This document shows, piece by piece, positions 1 through 12,400 of a stretch of 64,000 nt of DNA (the stretch's first letter is position 1; every line of letters starts with the position of its first letter). Location: the NCBI GenBank assembly GCA_030549775.1, contig CM060172.1:1975123-2039122 (forward strand), read 5' to 3'. Below the pieces are notes generated by a model. That model worked only from the letters and a program-made list of their open reading frames with translations. It had not been told where the DNA came from and searched no databases. Position numbers and translations under genes: made by a program. The stretch is from Tamarix chinensis. Taxonomy: Eukaryota; Streptophyta; Magnoliopsida; Caryophyllales; Tamaricaceae.

Positions 1-477
1 GAAGGTCTATGCTCTTTTGAATTGTTGTCTAATGATAGTATGCTTTTTTCCACCTCTGTAACCTCTCAAAGTCCTTTAACCCTTGTTTGTTTCAATGCCA
101 TTCTTTTACTATTTATTGACCAATTATGTGTTAGTACTTATATTTTGGCTAAAGATGAAAGATAAAAATTTTGTAAAGGATTTTCTAATTATCGTGATTT
201 TTCACTATACAAGCCAACTAACCTAATAATAAGATATTAGTTTACTGAACCAGAAAAGTGGTTAACTAAACTATTTTCCCATGTTAATGAATTTCTAAGC
301 CTACTCTCCATGAACTGTGCATTATGAAAAGTAATCCATTGTGATGCATTACCCATTCAATGAACTGTAATGAACTATGTTCCAGGTAACAGTCATCTGA
401 TTTCGTGTCATTGGTGACTTCCGTTCTTTTATAGTGGGTGAAATACATTTTGAATTTCTGAGTTTCATATGATTTAG
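1..477 (+). other. Intron sequence upstream of the first visible ARABIDILLO exon
   Basis: No coding similarity was found on either strand. The segment is T-rich and ends in a pyrimidine-containing tract plus AG (476-477) directly before an armadillo-repeat exon, as expected for a plant 3' splice site. The earlier exons (N-terminus, F-box, most ARM repeats) must lie to the left of the window. Confidence 0.75.
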
Positions 478-3400
478 GATGTCCATGAGACTGCTGCAGG
501 AGCTCTTTGGAATCTTGCATTTAACCCTGGTAATGCATTCTGTATTGTGGAGGAAGGTGGAGTTCCAGCCCTTGTTCATTTGTGTTCCTCATCGATGTCT
601 AAAATGGCACGCTTCATGGCTGCGTTAGCATTGGCATATATGTTTGATGGGAGGTCAGTTGTTGCATAAATAACTTAAATGTTTCTCAAAATTTTGCTTC
701 CTTCTTATGCATATATTCTGTATATATATTTTTCTTGAAATGATGTTAATTTAGTTATTATATGTGCAGATATTACCTCATTTTCAAAGCTGTTTTAGCT
801 CCAGAAATAAAAATGGAAAAATAGAAGAATTAGAACAAATAGAAAAATGTTGGTCTCATCAAAAGCGATTTCAAAAATGTATTTTCCACCAGTTCAGTCT
901 TTTAATAATCAGTCTCTTAGTCGTTTATGCCTAGCAGGAAAGATGGGTGTTTCCTTGTGAGAATGGGATGAACTTGGACATCCTGGGGAGTAGAGTTGGG
1001 AGGAGCAGGCCTTCACATCTTCAGGAAATGAGATGACCCAGTCCATTCATTTTCTGTTAGGAAATATGCCAACTAGCCTTTAAGATGTTGTAACCATTCC
1101 TGAAAAGGTTCTGTGTCGACAGAATTCAGTACTGCATTGTCCCCAATATGGTGTCCTTCATGATTTTAGGACAATGTTCCAAGTTTACATCTTATTTATT
1201 CAAGGAATGGACAGCTGTAAAGGTAGCATTATTGATAGATTAAATAGATGATAAGAAAGCAAAGCTGTCGGGAATGGCTTCCAAGTCCATTGGAATCATG
1301 GATCAATTATTATTTCTTGCAATTTAGAGAACAGTAAGTTCACTCTTCTTCTAAATGTTTTGTGTCTGATTCTGTTGAAGGAACTCTTTTGCAGCTGTTA
1401 TACTCATTCAGACCAGTAGAGGCATTATGACTGGTGTATTGTAGAAATCTTTTGATGAACTTATAAAATCTTTATATTGCATAACCTTAACAGAATGGAT
1501 GAATTTGCTCTAGTAGCGACGTCAACTGAAAGCACATTTAATTGTGTAAACTTGGATGGGGCTAGACTGATGGCTTTGAAACATATTGAGAATTTTGTCG
1601 GAACATTTTCTCACCGTCAAGCATTGGCTGCTGCTGCTGCATCATCAGCACCTGCTGCATTGGCACAAGTAACTGAAGCTTCTCGAATACAAGAGGCAGG
1701 CCATTTGAGATGCAGGTTTTTATTCGCTTCCCTTGTTCTGGTGGAAAATATTGAGTTTTCTATTTCATTTTGTTCTAAATATTCTCATATTTTATCCTTT
1801 TTAATATTGCAAGTCAACTTGCTTTTAATTCTTCATTGTTCGGGCAGAGGAAATTTATTGAGGTAAAATTTCCAATTGCTGATATCTAGAAATTTCTAGT
1901 CTTTTTTTTGGGTAATTGATAAAAATTTTATTAATAACCAAAATCAAGCTTTAATGTACAGTTTGTCTTCTTTCCATACGACTGACAGAGAAAACTAATG
2001 GAAATCAAATGTGGGTAACTGATTTAAACAGGTCTTGTACCGCCTATACCTTCTGCTGTTAAAGATCCTTTTGTATACATGTGTAATGATTCTTCTTTAT
2101 TTCACCTTATGCGCTGTTTGTCACCCTGAAACATTGCATTGTTTCTACTCCAGATTTTCCCTTACCAGCCACCCTACTGCTTGATGCCAATCTGTAAACC
2201 AGTTGCACCACCCCAGCCAATTAGGAGTCTTCTTCCACCATGTTGCAGCCGATAGGTACTTGATCAAGAGATGGTCAAAGGTTTCTACTGCACTGTCATA
2301 CAGTTCACAGTTTGCTGAATTCACCACAGTCCACCTGCATAATTTCTTAATGGAAACGCCTGTCTACAAGCTAGCCATAGAATGAGCTGATGTCTAGGTA
2401 GACCCTCTTGCTTCCACACTAAGTAATACCATCCCACCAATGCCCCCTTTGGCCTTCTCTCCTCGTATACTCTACTGATTGAGAATTTTCCATGTTCACT
2501 GTCCTCAGATGCAACCACAGCCCCTAATTCAATCCTTAAGCCCATCATTTTTCTGAATACCCATGAATGGTAGGGCTTACAATCAAAAGCATTATGTCAG
2601 CACCCTTAATATAATATTCATGTATCCATTTGATCTGAAGACTCTCCTTCCTTCTGAACAATGGTCAAAGAAACTTGGCCACTGTTGCTGTGTTTCAAGA
2701 AAGGATGTTTACAATACTAGACCACCCTCCTTTGGCAAACAAATATTTTTCCAGGTTACTATTGCTCTGCTCAATTGAACGCATCAACAGGAACCTTCTG
2801 CAAATAGACCCCATGTGCTGGATAACCAATTTTTGCTGCACAAATAATTGTGCCTATAGTCCATGAATGCCACATAGAACAGAGTTCATGAGCTGTTTGC
2901 AACCAGCCAAGCTCAAAGACTTTGTTGTCCAATGTTTCACTTGTCATGAGCTATCAAGAACGGGGAGAGGGGGGCATGCTTGAGGAGATGTTTCCAGTGG
3001 CACCCCTAGATATTTGAAGGGAAAAGTGCCCTCCCCATAGCTCACTTCTCCAATATTTCGAGCTCTCCTTGTGAAATCCCACTGATTTACACCAAGCTCT
3101 TTGAAGGGTTCATTTTCAACCCTGATCGTCTTTCAAAATCATCAAGATACTCCTTTAACAACCTTGGAGATGTGGGGGTGGCTGTACATAATAATAATAG
3201 ATCATCTACAAAGCTAAGGTCCACTATTTTCAGCTTATGGCAGCTCAAATGACCCTCAAACCCTTCTTCTCTCCACACTCCCTTCAAACTCCTATTCATA
3301 CAATTAAATAGCACTGCCGGTATAGAGTAGCAGCAGCTATTTAGCGGTTTTGGGGTCAATTGAGATGCAAAATTACTGATATACTACGGTTTTAAAGTTT

Positions 3401-6400
3401 TACATTTTATTGGTTGATATATTGCTGATAAATTACTTTCATATTGAAAATTTCTGAATCTACTATACAGTATCAGTAGTAGTGGAATTCTGGAGGATAG
3501 GGCAGTTACTTAGATAAACAACATTGCTGTAAATCTTATTCCCTAAGTGGCAAATGCACGCAAGGTGAGATACTTTGGACCCATTGCTTGTTGTAACGTG
3601 GTACACAAAATCTTACCGAAGGTCTTGACTAGCAGAATTCTGGGTAGACTGCATGAGGTAGTAGATAGCTCACAAGTGGTTTCTGTTAAGGACAGATCAC
3701 TGTGCAATAATGTCATAACTGCTGACTTGAGACTCAGCTCATAAGTGGTTTCTGTTAAGGACAGATCACTGTGCAATAATTTCATAACTGCTGACTTTAG
3801 ACTCAGCTCATTTAATAAACGAGCCTAAAAATGATATTTAAGCTCGGCTCGTTTACAAAGGTGCTGAGGCTAGCCAGCTCTTGATCTTTTGTGATAAACA
3901 AGTCGAATTCGCAAGCTTTTGCTCTATAAATTAGCTAGAGCTCAAAATTTTCATGCTCGAGCTCGGATCCTTTAGGTAAATAAACAAGCCGAGGTGAGCT
4001 CTTAACAAGCTGAGCTCAGAAAGTTCACGAGCTAGTTTTGTTTGTTTACTGCCCTAATTGTACCCATTCAAGTCTCCCATATAGTAAATTATGTCTCTAA
4101 CCTCTTGTACTGTAGGAATTTCCAATGGTGCAGCTTGCTTCCATGTGATCGTACACCTCCTTGTTTACAAGATTGTATGTCAACATGTTATAAACTGTGT
4201 TCAGCTTGACCCAGTAGTTGTCTCAAAAACTTCAACACCTCATTTGCTATCCTATCTTCATCCATCATGCACTGGCTCTGATCATCCACCAGCTTGTTAA
4301 TTCTATTGTGGGCTTTTGTCCCCTGGATACTGCCATCAAAAACTTGTTATTTCCATTCCTACTTGTGTGCTTTCTGTTGCAGGGATTTTTCTTCCTCTGA
4401 AGCTCTTGCATGCCAGTGGATGTATGCTTTTCTCATCTCTATTAGCTCTTGATTATATGGATCCAAAGATAATCTATGTTGAATGTGTTCCCAATGACAT
4501 TATGTCTTTCCTCACTCTTTCCCTTACATGGCCTTGGTGTGTTTTATTGAACTCCTTTAGCCTATGCTTCAACATCTTCAACTTCTTGACCACCCTGAAC
4601 ACTGCACTTCCAACTATGGTGGTATGCCATACCTGCTGCACCAGTGAAAGAAATTCTTCTTTTTCCTCCCAATAATTATGAAACTTCAAAGGTTTTGGGC
4701 CATGGGTCTCTTGTTCCCCCACATCCATCACTAATATGCAATGATCTGAAATCAAAGGAAAAAGTTTAAATAAGTGGAAGAACAAAAACATCCTAATGTA
4801 GTGCGCAAAACACTTCTAGCCGATTAGCCTTACTCTTAAGAATAAATATAAATCTCCAACCCTAAGCATTGGCCAGCTATTGGCCCATGTCATCACCCTC
4901 AGTATACTCTAACTGATAATCATATCCTTACAAATCGTCCTTTACTCCTTGAACCAGAATCCAGATCATAATAGTTATTACACACGTGTGGTATCAATAC
5001 TAGTAAAATAAATTACCTAAAATATTATAAGGTTCATACAACACATTGAAGTCACATAGTAGTATGGTGATAAACATATGAATGTAAATTAACACTTAGG
5101 CTCATAGTAGCAGAACAACAAGGCATGCTTCCATGGAAAGCATGGAAGAATAGTAATACGGAAGATGCATTACAACCCACACAATGTAAACTATATTATA
5201 AATCTTCCTTTAATGATCACATAAATTTTCAGTTATTATGATAATTCATTGGACCATACCCAGCTCTCCACGATGAACACAATTCATAGAAGCAAATAAA
5301 CACAATGGGATATCACACCTACCACATGGGATCAGGATACATTGAAGGGGCTTTTCTTTAGGGATATTACACCTACCACACATCGAGTGCACCTGCCGCG
5401 AGGGGTAACACAAATTAGGATACCACACCCACCACACAGGATCAAAGTACATTAAGGGGACTTGTACTGGGATATCTCACCGACCACACTTTGAATGCCT
5501 CTCCTATGAGGTCTAAAATGTTGGGATACCACACCGCCCTAACCAATGGATAATACAAAGTGTCAGGGGCTTGTACTGGGATACCTCATCTACCCGAATT
5601 GGACATCGATGTCATGTCGGCCTGCCATAATATAATCTTATAGCTCAAAGATATGCACATACCCTCTACTGACTGCAACCTAGTAGAAAAGAAAATAGGT
5701 ATTGTATGAAAATATAAAACATAGGGTGAACCGCCCAGTAACTCTCGGCTAGCTACCTTGAGAGTCGAATAAAAAGGAACAAAATCTTAATCCATTAGTT
5801 ATTAATTACCAAGTAATTTTACAATCACATATTAATTCCATCAATATCCAAATTGGGGGATTCCAAGTGATAACACCAAATGCATCACAATGCATGAAAG
5901 CCACCAATTGGATGTTTTTAAGTGATAACACCAAAATCAATTAACTTCCACTATTATACAATTGTGTGTTTCTAAATGACAACACCAAACACATCACAAG
6001 GCATAAAAGCCACAAATTGAGTGTTTAGAGATGACACCAAACTTAACCAATTTAGTTCCCAAATGTCACCATTATGATTTGAAAAAAAAAGAGTTTTTAG
6101 TGATCGATACTCCCTTTTTCTTTTTATTTATTTGTTACTCAGTACACCAGAATATACACGTATATGTAGCTTTAAAGATGGCCGACTCTACCTAACTTGT
6201 AGGGAAAGAAAAGATACTAACTAATTCCTAATAATTTGGATTTAATATTCCAACTAATATGGTTTACTAATTCCCTTGACACCAAGTCTTAGGATACAAC
6301 TTTTTTATCTTCCTATAATATTTTAACTAACTTAACTACACTAGTAGTTAATGGTCAATCCTTCAACATGATTCTTATTAAATCTAAGACAAACATGGTT

Positions 6401-9400
6401 GAAATCATAATTTAAATGTTGTAATTACATCGAGGTGTTAACATAAAAGGCCCAAAAGAAGAACAATGATTGAAAAACAAACTAGGCAGCATACAGCCGG
6501 ACCAGTCGACTCCTGACCGCTCAATTAGTCCCTGGGATTAGTCAACTGGTCTGGTCATACAAGATTTGAACAAAAAATAACATCAACAAACCAGTCGATT
6601 GGTTGACCTTACTGATTGACTATTCATAGGAAACCAGTCGATAGGTTTTGTCCATCTGGTTGATGGGTCTAGTTAGAGACTAGACCACTTTGGTCACAAG
6701 GTCACTAGCATGCAATTAAATCGCGGACCGCTAAATCGGTAGCGGCCTCTAATTCGCGGATTTTCAGTGTGCCGCGACGCGAATTAGCCGGTTCGCGACG
6801 GATTTCTCATTTCACGTTGTTCTCGCCGATTTAGCGCCGATAAATCGGTTATCGGTATTTATCGGCGATAAATACCCGATTTATCGTCAAGCAAGAATAC
6901 CCTGCCCAGCTGCCCTACACCCATCCCTTCCGTTCTGCACCATCACCGAAAGCACCGAGACACAGAAAGCAGCACAGAAAACAAAAGGGACGGAGACAGT
7001 GTATTAGGACAGAATTCGCTAGAAATTAGAAGAAAAAACTTAAACTAACCTGCCCAAAAACTAGCTTTTGTTGTGCGTGGAGCTCCGAGCAGATGCTGCA
7101 GATCATCATCTTCTTTTCTCTGTGCTGCTCTTCCGTCGTCTCTGCGAAGCGCTTCTCGTCTTCGACTCGTGGTGGCTCGCCGGTGTAGTTATTGTGGACA
7201 GGGAGTCGGGATTTGGGATTGGGAGAGTATGGCTGTGCGGGCTGTTGGGGAAGAACCGAAGAAGAGAGTGAGAGTGAGGTGCGGGGGTATGAGGACTGAC
7301 TACTAAGGTGAGTCGTGAGTCTTGTGACTTCTGGAAAATGGGTGTGTGAATAGTAAAGACCGAACAACGACAAAAAATTTTTAAGACGGCCGGACGGGTG
7401 TGTGAGTTGGTAAGTCAAGCCTGCACCTGTGGCCCGTGCGACTTTGGACTAGGTTTAAGGGATTAAGGCCCAATTTTACTACCTAATCCACATATTAATA
7501 AGGTTAGTATTTTTTATTTTTTTTAATATTATTTAGCTGTAATTAATAGATTAGTTATATATTTTTATTTGATTAAATTAAACTTTAGTTTAGTCTCTTT
7601 TTTTAATTAAATAATTATATTTTTCTTGAATAAATAATATTAGTTAAGATTTAACTTTTAAGTGGTGTTAATATTAATTTAGTGTGCATATATATAACTT
7701 ATATAATTAAGACTAATGGATAATAATTTTTAGAATTTTGACTTTTTATAAATCTATATAAATATAATATAAATTAACAAGCATAAAGTTATGCTATTCA
7801 TTAATTTCATATCTACCGCTAAATAATATACCTTGTTTTCATTCGAACGCAAATGTAGTGTTATTAGAACAATTTAACATCTAATAAGTCATTTAAATGC
7901 TTCTAATATAATATAGAACACTAGTTTATTAAATAATTACATTTAAATGAACAATTAATAAGAATTCAAGCATTATGTGAAATAAAAATAAAAACTCACG
8001 CCGCGACAACCGCGACACAAAATTTATCGTTTGCGACGCTCCGATACCGCGACACCGCGACCGCGACCGCGAACGCGACCGCGACCGCGACCGCGATTTA
8101 ATTGCATGGTCACTAGTCAATGGGTTTGGCGAACTGATCGACTGTTCATAGAAACTAGTCGATTGGTTCATCGAACTAATCAACTGATCTCACAACCAGC
8201 CAATCAAAAATTTCAAACCGTGTGATTGCTCACACAACTAGTCGATCGGAACGAACCGATCGACTGGTCTTGGTAGAACAATACCCAGACTTGCAATACG
8301 CAAACTAAAATTTATCAAACTGTACTGTATTAATCATAGCATGCTTTTATGTTATAAAACACACAAAAAGACAAGCTGCACACATATAATCACATGAATA
8401 CTTGGTAACGTAAGAATTTAAATGAAATCATGCTTAAATTGCTAAATCATGTATAAAAATCAGAGAACCAAACATTGCTTAAATTCCATAAAGAAACTCT
8501 ACCACATGCTTGAATTCTAGAATACTATTAGCTCATGCTCAATTCAAAACACACCAAGAACATGGAACTATAATAAGTAACAAAAACCTCTTTCATATTA
8601 AAGATAAGAATGCCTTACCTTGAAGTAGTTCTTCTAGCATAAAACTCATACTTGATGGCTATCTAGTAGGAACTCAATTCCTAAGAGAATCAAAAGTCAA
8701 AATCCTTAAAACTCCTTTTTAAAACTCCATTAAAATCAAAGAAATCAGAAAGAGAAGGAGAAGAACACAACACAACTCAACCTTTTCTCAAAAATAGAGT
8801 TCCAAGTAAAATAAAGCTAGAATCTTCAACCTTTCTCAAACCCTAATCCATCTTTACTTAAGAGAAATAAGGGAGAACTAAATACAATATTAGAAAAAGG
8901 AAGAAGGGATAAGAACTTGACCAAGGAGGGAAGAAAATAAGGTTAAGTGTTTGTTATTTTTTTCTCAGTATGGAAGAAAAGGGGAAAGAATGAAGGAATT
9001 CTCAACACTAGGGAAATTTTCCACAAAGAAAAGGAAGAAAAGAGAACAGGAACACTAGGTAAGACATGAAAATGGATCAGGAATGGAGGGTATTGAGGTG
9101 AGGGCTCGTCGAAATCCACAGGAGAGAGAGAGAGAGACAAGACTATTATGGTTGAGTGTAGGCAACCAAGCATAAGAAAAATACTTAATGAGGTGACGGG
9201 GCTTGAGTGTGGTCAGGAAAGGACATGGCGGAATCTTGGTGAGTCAGGGGAAGGGGTGTACAAAGTCAACCACATAGCCTAACTGCCAGAAGAGAGAGAA
9301 GAAAGTGATGGAGAAGAAAGATGGTGAGGTATGTCTCAAAATTGTTTTTTGGGGAAATTTTAACTAAATAAAATCATAGAATGTTCTAAATATTGTAAAA

Positions 9401-12400
9401 ATAATCCCAAAGCACTAAGATATTCTCATTTGCACAAATAGATTCTAATTAGAAGTTTTAATAAACATTAGAAAGATATTCGAATCAAAATAAAAGGATC
9501 TGAAATCACAAGATAGCTAGTTGATTAGTTTGAGCAAACTAGTCGACTGGTTCATCGAGAATAAAATTATCAATCTCTGAGCATAATAGTTGATCGGTGC
9601 GTTTGAAATTCACATTTGTATTATAATTTTTAAGACCTTTCTAAAACCAAAACTATTTTATTTTATATCAACATAATTCTAAACACATTTTGAAGGATTT
9701 CAGGATGGACTATTACGACCATAGTCTCCAAAGTCACTTCCATACATACAATAAAACCGCGGTCGCGGTCGCGATTGCGGTCGCGGTCGCGGTGTCGCGG
9801 TATCGGAGTGTCGCGGTCTATAAATTATATGTCGCGGCCGTCGCGGCGTGATTTCTGATTTTTTTTTCACAATATGGATTAAATTTTATTTATTCATCAT
9901 TTAATTACTTATACAACTATGCATAAAGGTTATATGTTATATTAGAAGTCTTTAAATGACTTATTATATGTTAAATTATTCTAACAACACTACTTTTGCT
10001 AATTAATAAATAATAAGTTATTATATGTTAAATTATATGTTATAAATTTATTATATGAAAATTTATAAATAACTTATTATAGAACTTTCATGTAGCATAT
10101 GAAAATTAGCAACATATTAATATATTATTCAACTAATAAATAATAGCTAATTAATAAAAACTAGATAGCATAAGTTAAGTAGATTAGTTAGCTAATTAAT
10201 AAAACATAGATAATATTATCACATATTAGTAGCATAATTTAACATAAATCATTTAAATATTTCATATCTACTAAATAAGGAATACTAAATACTAAATTAC
10301 CCTATAAAATTATAGCGTACCTATAATTAGTAAGTGAACTATAAAAGTCATTATTTATAAAATTATATAGGTGATAATGAGTTTTTAATATAACACAAAC
10401 ACACTTAAATTATTATGTATATACAATATGTTAAATAAAGAAAATAATATCTATACACTAAATATAAGTATTTAAGTGTCTAACTCTTCTTGGTATTAAA
10501 TAAATACTACTTCTCCTCTTACCCAATTTCAAATTATTATTAATTGATTTTTTAGATGCCTAATCTATAATATTAAATTTATTATTAATAAATTATCGTT
10601 ATATTATATTTATATAAATTTACAATAAATTAACACTATAACAATTATTTATTATCTATCTATTAATTTTAATCATGTACTAATTTAATTAATGTTAAAA
10701 TTACTTAACTAATTAGTATTCAATAATCATACAAAATTATTAATAATAAACTGTTATTAATTTATTATAGTATATAACTGCATATATTAACAATATATTT
10801 AAATTATAATAATTATAAGTATTAATTTATCTATATATTAATTTAATTAATTATTAATATCACATCATTACTAGGCTAAGTATTAATATTTTATTTAAAA
10901 AATTCATATATGTAGCATATGAAAATTAGTAACATATTAATATATTATTTAACTAATAAATAATAGTTAATTAATAAAAATTAGATAGCATAAGTTAAAT
11001 GAAATAGTTAGTTAATTAATAAAAAAGAAATAATATTATAATATATTAGTAGCATAATTTAATATAAATTATTTAAATATTTTATATTTACTAAATAAAA
11101 AATGTTTATACTAAATTACTAAATCAGAAATGTTTGCTGCGAGCCTACGACGTATCTTATAAGCCAGTAACAGTTACTGTGCTGGAGTCTCAAAGTCAAA
11201 CTCTCACTTAGTCCCAGCCTTCGACGGTTCCAGACTCCAGAGTGCTAGACTTCGAGACCTCGAGTGCTCGAGCAGCTCGACTCTTCCGGAGTGCTCGACT
11301 TCGACCTCGAGTGCTCGAGCAGCTCGATTCTTCCGGTCTTCCTGTTCCCAGACTTCCGCCGCTCGTCGTCTGCTGCTCGCTAGTCGCCGCTCGCCATCCG
11401 CAGCTCGTCGTCTGCCGCTCGCCAGTCGCCACTCGCCCTCCGCTGCTCGCCCCCGATTCTACGGTTCTGGGTTGCAGGTTTTTGTGAATTAGGGTTAGTT
11501 TTTTTCCATTCTTCCATCAATAATTGCTGGTTACTGTAGGGTCACCGATATTTCGGACAATATCGGCGATATTTTCCGACATCCGATATTGCGCCGAAAT
11601 ATCGGCGACATCGCCGTGAATTTCTCCCTCCATTGCGTTTCGGGTGTTTCGCGTCGCGGCAGGCACTGTTTCCGCGAAATTGCGGCCGATACGCAATATC
11701 GGATCCGCGATTTCATTCCAGGCTTCCATAGTCTTCCCCATAGAAGTGCTAGAATTCGGCATAGTATTATTAGCAGACTTTCTTGGTCCTTGCCCACCCT
11801 TAGGTTTCCCCAGTTCCTTATTTGCAGATCAATTCATGCCCTGCACATCCTTCTTTACATTCGAGATATATGAAATACTTACTTCTGCTTGTGATGGAAT
11901 CACTGCAGGAGTAGAAATGAGCTTATGTTGGGATTTCTTTTTTTGCCATCGATGGAGTGTAATCGTACAGATAGTTGTTCAGTGACAAACTTCAGAATCA
12001 CCAAAGAGTGCAAGTACATGCAGCGCATTTAGTTTTTCCTTCCTTTTGCTGTTTCTTGAAGTATGAATGTCTAGTCATTCCTTGGTGCCAAGCAGAGCTG
12101 GAAAAAAATTGACTTATTGTTGTATGGAAAAGGCATAATGCTGCTTCGCTGATAGTCTCCTCTTTGTTTGTGGACATCATATATTTGCTCTATAAATATT
12201 TGGGGTAGGGGTTAAAATCTATGCAATCTCACCTTTACTAGCTCGTGAGTTGGTGATAAATTGTTTATGAAAGACCGTAGATACTACTGTATTAGCCAGC
12301 AGGCTAACACCTCTTTGATTCACTTTACAAATATTCATAAAATACAGATAACAAGGTCGATGAGGTAGTTGGAGCAAATGAGTTTGATCTGTCTATTTGA

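Larger units (their letters stand above)
1902..4790 (-). mobile_element. Decayed plant L1-type LINE inside the ARABIDILLO intron
   Basis: Read on the minus strand, three coding relics lie in LINE order. At 4474-4791 is the end of the endonuclease domain and the linker after it (SDHCILVMDV, then FHNYW and a KLKMLKHRLKEFN stretch). At 3087-3359 is the reverse transcriptase core with the catalytic FVDDLLLL box and the following SGLKMNPSKS motif. At 2145-2327 is the cysteine-poor remnant of the C-terminal zinc-binding region (ETFDHLLIKY). The 3' end is a poly(A) seen as a T run at 1902-1909, next to an AATAAAATTT-type tail common in plant LINEs. Stops and frameshifts make it non-functional. The segment that should hold the start of the RT domain is inverted (separate entry). 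No target duplication was found, so the outer limits are approximate. Confidence 0.82.
4797..9717 (-). mobile_element. Long LTR-like retroelement sequence (family B), split by a hAT-like element
   Basis: The sequence 4808-6700 plus 8117-9717 has no coding capacity but matches the 27-29 kb copy over long stretches. Shared parts are CATGTCATCACCCTCAGTAT-type sequence near the left end, a ladder of GGGATATCACACCTACCACA-like units (5305-5600), the many AACCAGTCGATTGGTT-type words (6480-6680, 8117-8270) and a purine-rich stretch (8870-9350). The 27-kb copy begins TGTAACACCCC, so this one lacks about 300 bp of its start. The right end is near GGACTATTACG at 9717. The minus orientation is inferred from comparison with other LTR copies. 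No target duplication was found. Confidence 0.6.
9745..11722. mobile_element. Non-autonomous hAT-like DNA transposon, copy 2 (1,978 bp), inverted relative to copy 1
   Basis: The element is flanked by the 8-bp duplication CTTCCATA (9737-9744 and 11723-11730). Its ends are imperfect inverted repeats of the copy-1 ends (left CATACAATAAAACCGCGG, right CCGCGATTTCATTCCAGG). The left subterminal sequence (9757-9860) and the next 200 bp match the complement of 7800-8100 in copy 1, including ATTAGAAG..TTTAAATGACTTATTA, which proves common family and opposite orientation. The right subterminal zone (11540-11700) is dense in CGATATTTCGG/ATATCGG words. A GC-rich block with its own tandem repeats lies at 11190-11470. 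No transposase is visible. Confidence 0.85.

Noticed and set aside
3498..4056. Target-site duplication for the MITE-like module
   Set aside because: The 8-mers on either side do not match, so the proposed terminal repeats may be coincidental.
4797..9717. Target-site duplication for the intronic family-B LTR
   Set aside because: The flanks do not match and the left end is truncated.
11731..11985. Minus-strand coding-like stretch with KPKGGQGPRKSANN
   Set aside because: Short, interrupted by a stop and not assignable to a family; could be a gene fragment but evidence is too thin.
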